A stretch of DNA of 19,653 nt from Prevotellaceae bacterium UBA7017 (lineage in GTDB: Bacteria > Bacteroidota > Bacteroidia > Bacteroidales > Bacteroidaceae): the NCBI GenBank assembly GCA_002449535.1, contig DJWZ01000053.1, positions 1 to 19,653 of the forward strand, written 5' to 3'. A model generated the notes under the pieces. The model was given only the letters and a program-made list of their open reading frames with translations, was not told the origin of the DNA and ran no database searches. A program made the position numbers and the translations under genes. Shown in pieces: positions 8,707 through 14,969 of this stretch (the first letter of the stretch is position 1; every line of letters begins with the position of its first letter).

Positions 8707-8871
8707 TTACTCAGCAACTGTTGTGTCAGCAACTGCTACTGTGTCAGCTGCTACTGTGTCAACTGCAGCTGTGTCAACTGTGTCAGCTGCTTCAGTGTTT
8801 GCTGTCTTGTTACCGCAAGATACCATTGTCATAGCAACCATGGCTACGAACATGAAAACTAATTTCTTCAT
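8707..8871 (-). CDS. Small DT-repeat lipoprotein, candidate O-glycoprotein
   Basis: A 54-codon gene with its own promoter and terminator. Residues 1-18 are a lipoprotein signal peptide (MKKLVF start, hydrophobic core) ending in MVS before Cys19, an acceptable lipobox for this phylum. The mature 36 residues begin CGNKTANTEAA and then consist of a pentapeptide-like repeat, roughly D-T-x-A-x, built only from Asp, Thr, Val and Ala. Five D-T-V/A/T triplets (Asp30, 33, 38, 43 and 49) each match the three-residue Bacteroides O-glycosylation sequon D(S/T)(A/I/L/V/M/T). The -MetLysLys start is preceded by an A-rich leader without a Shine-Dalgarno, as is usual here. The longer frame on the opposite strand is low-complexity Gln/Leu/Cys caused by the same repeat. 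Small lipoproteins with a CGNK opening are, as I recall, frequent in Bacteroidales. Their role is unknown. Confidence 0.85.
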   Translation of the reverse strand: MKKLVFMFVAMVAMTMVSCGNKTANTEAADTVDTAAVDTVAADTVAVADTTVAE

Positions 8872-8924
8872 TTTTTCTAAGCTTTAAATTAATTGTAAAA
8901 CAATCTTGTTCATTAAAACGATTG

Positions 8925-8955
8925 CAAAGATAAGTACTTTTTTTATAACTTGCAA
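8925..8955 (-). promoter_or_regulatory. Promoter of the small lipoprotein gene
   Basis: On the minus strand a TTG box (8955-8953), 20 bases, then TATCTTTG (8932-8925) fits the Bacteroidetes housekeeping sigma pattern. Transcription should start near 8919, giving a leader of about 48 bases before the ATG at 8871. The rest of 8956-9099 is T-rich spacer between the two divergent promoters, and I see nothing further in it. Confidence 0.8.
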
Positions 8956-9099
8956 GGATTTTTCACTATTTTTTTCCCATTCTTTTGTAACATTTTTGCA
9001 ACTTATTGTTTCCCAAATATTTATGTAGTGTGAATAAATGTTAAACTATTTTTGTGTCCGTGCACAAAGAGTATTTTTTACACTTTTTCGACATTTTTA

Positions 9100-9130
9100 T
9101 TGCATATTTCATGCTTTTTTCTTATTTTTG
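9100..9130 (+). promoter_or_regulatory. Promoter of the mtaB operon, almost leaderless
   Basis: A TTG box (9100-9102), 20 bases, then TATTTTTG (9123-9130) matches the Bacteroidetes promoter pattern. The expected start of transcription, about 9134-9136, is only four to six bases before the ATG at 9140. That rules out the upstream in-frame ATG at 9038 and predicts an mRNA with practically no leader. Confidence 0.82.
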
Positions 9131-9139
9131 CAAAAGTTT

Positions 9140-10486
9140 ATGATTAACACACCGATATTTCAAGGCAAGAAGGCGGCATATTACACACTTGGTTGCAAGC
9201 TTAACTTCTCAGAGACATCCACATTTGGCAGGATGCTTGAAGAGTATGGTGTCAGACGAGCAAAGAAAGGTGAAACTGCAGACATTTGTATCATAAACAC
9301 TTGTTCTGTTACAGAGACAGCAGACAGTAAATCACGTCAGCAAATCAGGAGAACAATAAAGAATCATCCTGGAGCTTTCGTTGTTGTTACCGGATGTTAT
9401 GCACAGTTGAAACCTGAAGCTATAGTACAGATACCAGGTGTTGATTTGGTATTAGGAAGTAACGAAAAGGCAAAGCTCATACAATTTCTGTCTGATAAAT
9501 ATACAGAAAAAGAAGAAGGTGCTGAACCAGAAGCCGAATACAAGGTTACTCCACAGCCAAAAGAAATAACCTCTTTTCAACCATCATGTTCCAAAGGTGA
9601 GAGAACACGATATTGGCTTAAAGTGCAAGATGGCTGCAATTACTATTGCACCTATTGTACTATACCATATGCACGTGGAAACTCACGCAACCCAAGTATC
9701 GAGTCATTGGTAAAGCAGGCAGAGCAAGCAGCCAGTGAAGGAGGAAAGGAGATTGTGCTGACAGGTGTCAACATAGGAGACTTTGGCAGAACTACAGGAG
9801 AATCATTCCTCGACTTAGTAAAAGCACTCGACAAAGTAGAAGGCATAAGACGATACAGGATATCATCATTGGAGCCCGATTTGATTACAGACGAACTGAT
9901 AAACTACTGCGCTCATAGCAGAGCCTTTATGCCACATTTCCATATTCCGCTCCAAAGCGGTAGCGATACTATATTGAAACTGATGCATCGTCACTATGAC
10001 TCCGCATTATTCAAAGACAGAATACTACGCATAAAGGAAGCTATGCCTGATGCCTTTATAGGTGTTGATGTAATGGTAGGATGCAGAGGGGAAACACCAG
10101 AATGTTTTGAAGAAACATATAACCTGCTGAAGGAACTCCCTGTTTCACAATTGCATGTTTTTCCCTATAGCGAACGTCCTGGAACAACTGCCTTAAAGAT
10201 ACCATATATTGTACCTGAGAAAGACAAGCACGAAAGGTCACAGCGACTGTTGGAATTGTCCGACCAAAAGACGGAAGCATTTTACCTATTATATATAAAT
10301 AAGGTGAGAGAGGTGCTATTTGAGAAGGCATCACGTGGAAAAGCCATGCACGGATTTACAGATAACTACATACGAGTAGTATTACCTCCATCCGATGCAT
10401 CTGATACTTATGACAACGAAATAGTGAAAGTAAAAATAACGAACATAAATCATGACAGAGCAAGCACAACAGCTATCATTGTTTGA
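9140..10486 (+). CDS. mtaB: tRNA t6A37 methylthiotransferase MtaB
   Basis: A 448-residue radical-SAM enzyme that adds a methylthio group to t6A at position 37 of lysine tRNA, giving ms2t6A. The N-terminal MTTase domain has its three iron-sulfur cysteines at Cys19 (YTLGCKLN), Cys55 (INTCSVT) and Cys86 (VTGCYAQ). The radical-SAM cluster motif is C166-x3-C170-x2-C173, within DGCNYYCTYCTIPYARG. A TRAM RNA-binding domain occupies about residues 386-448. YTLGCKLN and overall similarity favour MtaB over MiaB or RimO. The start at 9140 is set by the promoter and by homology. An in-frame ATG at 9038 would add 34 Phe-rich residues encoded by promoter DNA. It heads a four-gene operon, and its 3' end overlaps the glycosyltransferase gene by 35 bases. 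Confidence 0.95.
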   Translation: MINTPIFQGKKAAYYTLGCKLNFSETSTFGRMLEEYGVRRAKKGETADICIINTCSVTETADSKSRQQIRRTIKNHPGAFVVVTGCYAQLKPEAIVQIPGVDLVLGSNEKAKLIQFLSDKYTEKEEGAEPEAEYKVTPQPKEITSFQPSCSKGERTRYWLKVQDGCNYYCTYCTIPYARGNSRNPSIESLVKQAEQAASEGGKEIVLTGVNIGDFGRTTGESFLDLVKALDKVEGIRRYRISSLEPDLITDELINYCAHSRAFMPHFHIPLQSGSDTILKLMHRHYDSALFKDRILRIKEAMPDAFIGVDVMVGCRGETPECFEETYNLLKELPVSQLHVFPYSERPGTTALKIPYIVPEKDKHERSQRLLELSDQKTEAFYLLYINKVREVLFEKASRGKAMHGFTDNYIRVVLPPSDASDTYDNEIVKVKITNINHDRASTTAIIV

Positions 10487-11627
10487 CCAAGAAAGCATAA
10501 AACAAGAGAATACCGAGCAGGCAGAACTGACAGAACAGGCTAATATTCAAAGCAATCAACCCACAACGAAACCTCAGACTGACAATTCTCGCATCGCGAT
10601 AGTAATTCTAAACTGGAATGGTGCCACCATGTTAGAGCATTATCTTCCAGATATCCTGAAGAATTCTGTAGGAGCAGAGGTTATTATTGCTGACAACGCC
10701 TCTACTGACGACTCTTTAAAGATGCTGAAAAGGGATTTCCCTGATGTAAGGATTATTCCTATGTCAAGAAACTGGGGATATGCTGGAGGATATAACCAGG
10801 CTTTCAAGGTTATAGAGACAACCAATGAAAGAGAAAACAAGAAATCACCTGAATACTACATTCTTCTGAATAGTGATGTCCGTGTAGAGGAAGGTTGGTT
10901 GCAACCTCTCGTTGAATATATGGATCAGCATCCTGAAGTAGCAGCTTGCCAACCCAAGATTCTCAGCGATGTCTTCCCTACCCGATTTGAATATGCAGGT
11001 GCCTCTGGTGGTTTCCTTGACAAATACGGATATCCATATTGCAGAGGCCGTATCTTCAACACCATAGAAACCGACGAGGGACAATACAATGACGTAAAGG
11101 AGATACTTTGGGCTTCTGGAGCATGTATGATGGTACGAAGTCAGGATTATTGGGATGCTGGAATGTTAGACCGTAAGTTCTTTGCGCATCAGGAAGAGAT
11201 AGACTTCTGCTGGAGGCTGAACATCATGGGGAAAAAAGTTGTCTGCATCCCAAGCAGCAAGGTGTATCACCTTGGAGGTGGAACACTGCCAAAGGGAAAT
11301 CCCCAAAAGACATATCTGAATTTCCGCAACAACCTCACGATGCTATACAAGAATCTTCCCGAAAAAGACCTTCTTCACGTCATGAGGGTAAGATTTTGGC
11401 TTGACTACATTGCAGCTATAAAAGAACTGCTGACAGGAAAATTCGGAGATTTCAAAGCCATCATAAAGGCCCGCAGGGATTTCTACAAATGGAAGGCAGA
11501 CTTTGCTGCTATCCGCCGCCAGATACAAGCCCTAAGACAGACAAACGAAGACCAAAACATCTCTAATTTCAGTATTCTGAAGAAATACTATATATTCCGC
11601 AAACAAACCTATGACAAAATAAGCTAA
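10452..11627 (+). CDS. Family 2 glycosyltransferase (rhamnosyltransferase-like)
   Basis: A 391-residue cytoplasmic GT-A enzyme of the COG1216 type. After a 45-residue Gln/Glu/Thr-rich N-terminal extension come IAIVILNWNG (nucleotide-sugar binding), ADNASTDDS, the RNWGYAGGYN loop, the metal-binding region ILLNSDV (DxD equivalent) and the acidic catalytic segment HQEEIDFCWRL, then YHLGGGTLPKGNP. No clear membrane segment is seen. Donor and acceptor cannot be told from sequence; relatives transfer rhamnose and other sugars onto surface polysaccharides. ATG 10452 is the only sensible start, because the next in-frame Met is residue 60, inside the fold. The start lies inside mtaB, so translation is probably coupled. 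The extension contains QLSLF, discussed as a finding. The following gene starts 11 bases after its stop. Confidence 0.9.
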   Translation: MTEQAQQLSLFDQESIKQENTEQAELTEQANIQSNQPTTKPQTDNSRIAIVILNWNGATMLEHYLPDILKNSVGAEVIIADNASTDDSLKMLKRDFPDVRIIPMSRNWGYAGGYNQAFKVIETTNERENKKSPEYYILLNSDVRVEEGWLQPLVEYMDQHPEVAACQPKILSDVFPTRFEYAGASGGFLDKYGYPYCRGRIFNTIETDEGQYNDVKEILWASGACMMVRSQDYWDAGMLDRKFFAHQEEIDFCWRLNIMGKKVVCIPSSKVYHLGGGTLPKGNPQKTYLNFRNNLTMLYKNLPEKDLLHVMRVRFWLDYIAAIKELLTGKFGDFKAIIKARRDFYKWKADFAAIRRQIQALRQTNEDQNISNFSILKKYYIFRKQTYDKIS

Positions 11628-11638
11628 GCAGCTTTGTG

Positions 11639-12847
11639 ATGACCAATGAGGAATTCATAAAACAACACAGGAACGAGAATCCACTTTCTTTAGCATTGAA
11701 GAAAGTTCCAGAAGGTGTTGACCTGCAATGGTGTCTAAGGCAGATTGAGGGATATAGCATTGCAAAGAAAAAACTCCCCGAATGGGCAGGAAATGAAAAC
11801 ATCTGGTTTCCTCCCAAGCTTTCTATGGAACAATGTTCCAGTGAGGCTACGGCAAAATATAAGCAGACAATAGCAGAACGTCTCGGAAGCAAATTGCTGA
11901 TAGACCTTACAGGTGGTTTTGGAATCGACTTCAGCTATATGGCAAAGAATATGGAGGCAGCCTATTATGTTGAGCAACAAGAGGCTTTATGCAATATAGC
12001 AAGCCACAATTTCCCAATGATGGGGCTTCTGAATACAAAGATTTCAAACACTACGTGCGAAGAATTCTGGAAACAATACACAGAGGATGCAGCAACAGCG
12101 AAGGCAAACAGGGAGAAATGCCTCATATATCTTGACCCTGCAAGGCGTAATGACCGAGGCGAAAAAGTAATCTCTATCAACGACTGCACACCAGATGTCA
12201 CTTATCTCCAAGATAGTCTGCAGGAATACTCTGCATATATCATGTTGAAAGTCTCTCCTATGCTAGACATAGTTCAGGCACGCAGAATGTTGGGAAATAT
12301 TGCTGAGATACATGTAGTGAGCGTCAAAGGAGAATGCAAAGAGCTGGTTTTCGTGATATCAAAGGAGACAGACAAGCAGCAATACTACTGTGTAAATCTT
12401 GAAACAAGGGACAAAACCTTCACCACACCCCTTTCTGCCACTTTGGAACAGGCAGATATAGCAAGTCCTACTGAGATAACGGAGGGTAGCTTTATCTTCG
12501 AACCCAATGCCAGCATCCTGAAAGCAGGAGTACAGAATGCCTTTGCAAAACAATATAATTTAAAAAAACTCCACCCGATGAGCAATCTATTCTTGGGAAA
12601 CGAGCCTATAGAAGATGTACCGGCACGACAGTTTGTCATTGAACAAATGAGCGACTTTCAAAAGACGAACCTAAAGAGTTTCATGCAAGATATCAGACAG
12701 GCAAATCTGACAATAAGGAATTTTCCCTCTACAGTAGATGACCTGAAGAAACGCCTGAAGATAAAAGACGGAGGCAATATCTATCTCTTTGCCACTACCC
12801 TGTCAGATGACACACACGTTCTTATTCGTTGCAGAAAATATAATTGA
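11639..12847 (+). CDS. PG_1098-type class I SAM-dependent methyltransferase with THUMP-like C-terminus
   Basis: A 402-residue protein found widely in Bacteroidetes. The central Rossmann methyltransferase domain has motif I as DLTGGFGID (Asp89) and a motif IV equivalent, YLDPARR (Asp166), which resembles the (D/N)PP(Y/F/W) motif of enzymes that methylate exocyclic nitrogens of bases. Residues 1-75 form a helical N-terminal part. About residues 240-320 are a ferredoxin-like portion, and the last 80 residues (IRNFPSTVDDLKKRLKIKDGG and on) resemble the THUMP-like presumptive RNA-binding domain. A nucleic-acid, probably RNA, substrate is inferred and has not been shown. A GTG at 11636 immediately precedes the chosen ATG. 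Co-transcription with mtaB fits an RNA-modification role. Confidence 0.85.
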   Translation: MTNEEFIKQHRNENPLSLALKKVPEGVDLQWCLRQIEGYSIAKKKLPEWAGNENIWFPPKLSMEQCSSEATAKYKQTIAERLGSKLLIDLTGGFGIDFSYMAKNMEAAYYVEQQEALCNIASHNFPMMGLLNTKISNTTCEEFWKQYTEDAATAKANREKCLIYLDPARRNDRGEKVISINDCTPDVTYLQDSLQEYSAYIMLKVSPMLDIVQARRMLGNIAEIHVVSVKGECKELVFVISKETDKQQYYCVNLETRDKTFTTPLSATLEQADIASPTEITEGSFIFEPNASILKAGVQNAFAKQYNLKKLHPMSNLFLGNEPIEDVPARQFVIEQMSDFQKTNLKSFMQDIRQANLTIRNFPSTVDDLKKRLKIKDGGNIYLFATTLSDDTHVLIRCRKYN

Positions 12848-12877
12848 AGAAGAAGAAATAAAAAAACAAATAAAAAA

Positions 12878-13597
12878 ATGGATTTTTCATTTATCACTGA
12901 ACAAATTCTCTCAACAGAGATTACAACCACTGGTGCCATCTTTAAGTTACTCCTGAGCCTTTGTCTTGGAGCCTTGGTTGGCTCTGAACGTCGTCACAAG
13001 GGTCAGGCAGCAGGCATGCGCACCTTTGCCCTCATCGCCATGGGTGCCACCCTTGCTATGATAATTTCAATTTACATCCCACAGGAATATATGGGATTGA
13101 AAAACGGCGACCCTGGACGTATCGCTGCACAGGTGATATCAGGTATCGGCTTTCTTGGTGCTGGTGCCATAATCCAGATGAAAGGTTCTGTACGCGGACT
13201 AACAACAGCGGCAGGCATCTGGATGACAGCATGTCTGGGACTGGCTATCGGAGCAGGAATGTATATCATCTCTATTGTTTCCTGCATATTTATCATTGGT
13301 GTCCTAAAGCTGTTCGAATTTTTTGAGAAGAAGTTCCTGAAAGGTGCAGAGATGAAGATTATCCGTATTAAGGTGAATAATATTGTTGCAGACACGAAGC
13401 CCTATCGCGAGTGTATGAAAGAATATAGTGTTCATGTTTCCGATGAATTCCTGAGATATGACTACAACTGTAATGTCACCACCATTAACTATATGATAAG
13501 AAGCAACGATGCCACCAATTTCGTGGGGCTTTTTGCTTCTATCCACGAGATTGATGACATCGCATCACTTACCCTCACGAATGAGGTGAACAACTAA
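12878..13597 (+). CDS. MgtC/SapB family membrane protein
   Basis: A 239-residue inner-membrane protein. The N-terminal MgtC domain (about residues 20-150, four or five membrane helices) holds the family signatures GALVGSERRHKGQAAGMRTFALI, interrupted-helix GIGFLGAGAI and VRGLTTAAGIWMTA. A soluble C-terminal domain of about 85 residues follows. In Salmonella, MgtC inhibits the F-type ATP synthase and supports growth in low magnesium and in macrophages. In non-pathogens such as this the role is unclear. It follows the methyltransferase by 30 A-rich bases without a promoter match, so it is probably the last gene of the mtaB operon. Its stop codon overlaps the convergent nadC stop. No magnesium-sensing leader can be recognised in the short gap. 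Confidence 0.93.
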   Translation: MDFSFITEQILSTEITTTGAIFKLLLSLCLGALVGSERRHKGQAAGMRTFALIAMGATLAMIISIYIPQEYMGLKNGDPGRIAAQVISGIGFLGAGAIIQMKGSVRGLTTAAGIWMTACLGLAIGAGMYIISIVSCIFIIGVLKLFEFFEKKFLKGAEMKIIRIKVNNIVADTKPYRECMKEYSVHVSDEFLRYDYNCNVTTINYMIRSNDATNFVGLFASIHEIDDIASLTLTNEVNN

Positions 13598-14445
13598 ACA
13601 GCCTTAAAACTCATATCCAGTCCTTTTACAGAATGTGTCAGGGCACCGAATGATATGAAATCCACGCCAGCTTTGGCGTAAGGTATCATATTATCAAAGG
13701 TAATACCTCCTGACGATTCTGTTTCGCACTGATGGTTTACTATCTGTACCGCCTTTACGGTATCTTCTGGTGTAAAGTTATCAAACATTATGCGGTCAGG
13801 TTTCTCCAGGAGGGCTTCCTCCAGTTCCTTGAAGTTCCTGACCTCTATTTCTATCTTCAGATTCTTCCCATTCTTCTTGCAGTATTCTTTTGCGCGAGAG
13901 ATGGCATTATGTATGCCACCGGCAAAATCCACGTGGTTGTCTTTCAGAAGAATCATGTCAAACAATCCTATGCGATGATTCGTACCGCCGCCTATCTTCA
14001 CAGCCTCTTTCTCCAGCATACGCATTCCAGGGGTTGTTTTACGGGTGTCCAGTACGCGTGTCTTGGTACCTGCATCTATCAGTGCCTGCTGATATTTATG
14101 TGTCATAGTGGCTATACCACTCATGCGTTGCATAATATTCAGCATCAGACGTTCTGTCTGCAAGAGGCTCTGCACTTTACCAGTCACAACCATAGCAATA
14201 TCGCCCACCTTGACAGGTGAGCCATCGCCAATGAGCACCTCCACCTGTAGTGTAGCGTCGAAACGGCGGAATACCTCCTTGGCAACTTCCACACCAGCCA
14301 GGATGCCATCCTCCTTTATGATAAGGCGGCTTTTACCCATGGCATCTGCCGGAATACAGCATAGGGTGGTATGATCACCGTCACCGATATCTTCAGCAAA
14401 CGACAGGTCTATAAGCCTATCCGTCAATTCATCTACTGACAGCAT
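13594..14445 (-). CDS. nadC: Nicotinate-nucleotide pyrophosphorylase (carboxylating)
   Basis: Converts quinolinate and PRPP to nicotinate mononucleotide, CO2 and pyrophosphate in de novo NAD synthesis. The 283-residue protein has the expected length and landmarks: AEDIGDGDHTT, the QTERLMLNIMQRMSGIAT helix, the DTRKTTPGMRMLEKEAVKIGGG substrate-binding segment, DMILLKDNH, IEIEVRNFKELEEAL, IMFDNF, and ESSGGI near the end. The genes nadA and nadB are not in the window. The start is 12 bases downstream of the beta-barrel gene, so nadC is probably the distal gene of the cstA operon. Its 3' end collides with mgtC: the two stop codons share bases in the sequence CTAA (13594-13597), leaving no room for a dedicated terminator. 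Confidence 0.96.
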   Translation of the reverse strand: MLSVDELTDRLIDLSFAEDIGDGDHTTLCCIPADAMGKSRLIIKEDGILAGVEVAKEVFRRFDATLQVEVLIGDGSPVKVGDIAMVVTGKVQSLLQTERLMLNIMQRMSGIATMTHKYQQALIDAGTKTRVLDTRKTTPGMRMLEKEAVKIGGGTNHRIGLFDMILLKDNHVDFAGGIHNAISRAKEYCKKNGKNLKIEIEVRNFKELEEALLEKPDRIMFDNFTPEDTVKAVQIVNHQCETESSGGITFDNMIPYAKAGVDFISFGALTHSVKGLDMSFKAV

Positions 14446-14457
14446 AATACAGATTCT

Positions 14458-14952
14458 TTAGAAATAAACTCCCAGAGTTACACGAAAGCCCACACCTGAA
14501 TAATCCTTGAAACTCTTGGTGCTGATGTCAAAGTACAATTCCGGCTCTACAGTCACATAGTGATTGAGGAAGTAAGCATAACCTATGTTAACGTTTGGTA
14601 CGAAGTCGTTATATTTACTTCCCTGACGTGCATAGCGAGCTCCAGCACCAAGGTACAGTCCATTCTGAACGATGTAGTAACGAGCACCTGCACCAAGTTT
14701 GAATTCATTTGATGACTTCTGACGTATTCCCCACATAAATTCTCCAAGCAGCATCCAGTTGTCCTCGATGAAATAACCACCTCTTGCATTGATGTCAAAA
14801 TTCCATTTGGTATTTGAGTTGTAATTCAAATTAAGACCAGAGAAACCAGCACCTGCATAGATTTTACCCTTTGCGAAAGGAGTGTCACTTGACTGTGCAT
14901 TAGCGACCAGCGTCATAGCCAGCATGGCAATAGATACAATAAATTTCTTCAT
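14458..14952 (-). CDS. Small outer-membrane beta-barrel protein
   Basis: A 164-residue protein with a cleavable signal peptide (MKKFIVSIAMLAMTLVANAQ, cut probably after ANA). The mature part has alternating aromatic/hydrophobic strands with glycine-rich turns (KIYAGAGFSG, GGYFIEDNWMLLGEF, LGAGARYY, LGAGARYARQG, NIGYAYFLNHYVTVEPELYF) and ends VTLGVYF. A terminal Phe is typical of proteins recognised by the BAM complex. About eight strands can be drawn, consistent with an OmpA/OmpW-sized barrel. No OmpA peptidoglycan-binding domain is present. The function is unknown. The gene begins 17 bases after the cstA stop and shows no promoter match of its own, so it is probably co-transcribed with cstA. 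Confidence 0.87.
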   Translation of the reverse strand: MKKFIVSIAMLAMTLVANAQSSDTPFAKGKIYAGAGFSGLNLNYNSNTKWNFDINARGGYFIEDNWMLLGEFMWGIRQKSSNEFKLGAGARYYIVQNGLYLGAGARYARQGSKYNDFVPNVNIGYAYFLNHYVTVEPELYFDISTKSFKDYSGVGFRVTLGVYF

Positions 14953-14969
14953 GATTTTGTTTGGTTTAA

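Noticed and set aside
8616..8834. Plus-strand 72-residue reading frame rich in Gln, Leu and Cys
   Set aside because: It is the reverse-strand shadow of the DT-repeat lipoprotein. It has no signal, domain or promoter and crosses the terminator hairpin.
9047..9054. Second TATTTTTG box upstream of mtaB
   Set aside because: There is no TTG at 19-21 bases upstream, and it would give a much longer leader than the better match at 9100-9130.
9038..9139. 34-residue Phe-rich N-terminal extension of MtaB from the ATG at 9038
   Set aside because: It would be encoded by the promoter region itself. The homologous protein begins at 9140 and the promoter places transcription start after 9130.
13732..14220. 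Plus-strand 162-codon frame opposite nadC, and a similar frame at 15687-16097 opposite cstA
   Set aside because: Both are shadows of well-recognised minus-strand enzymes and have no coding features of their own.
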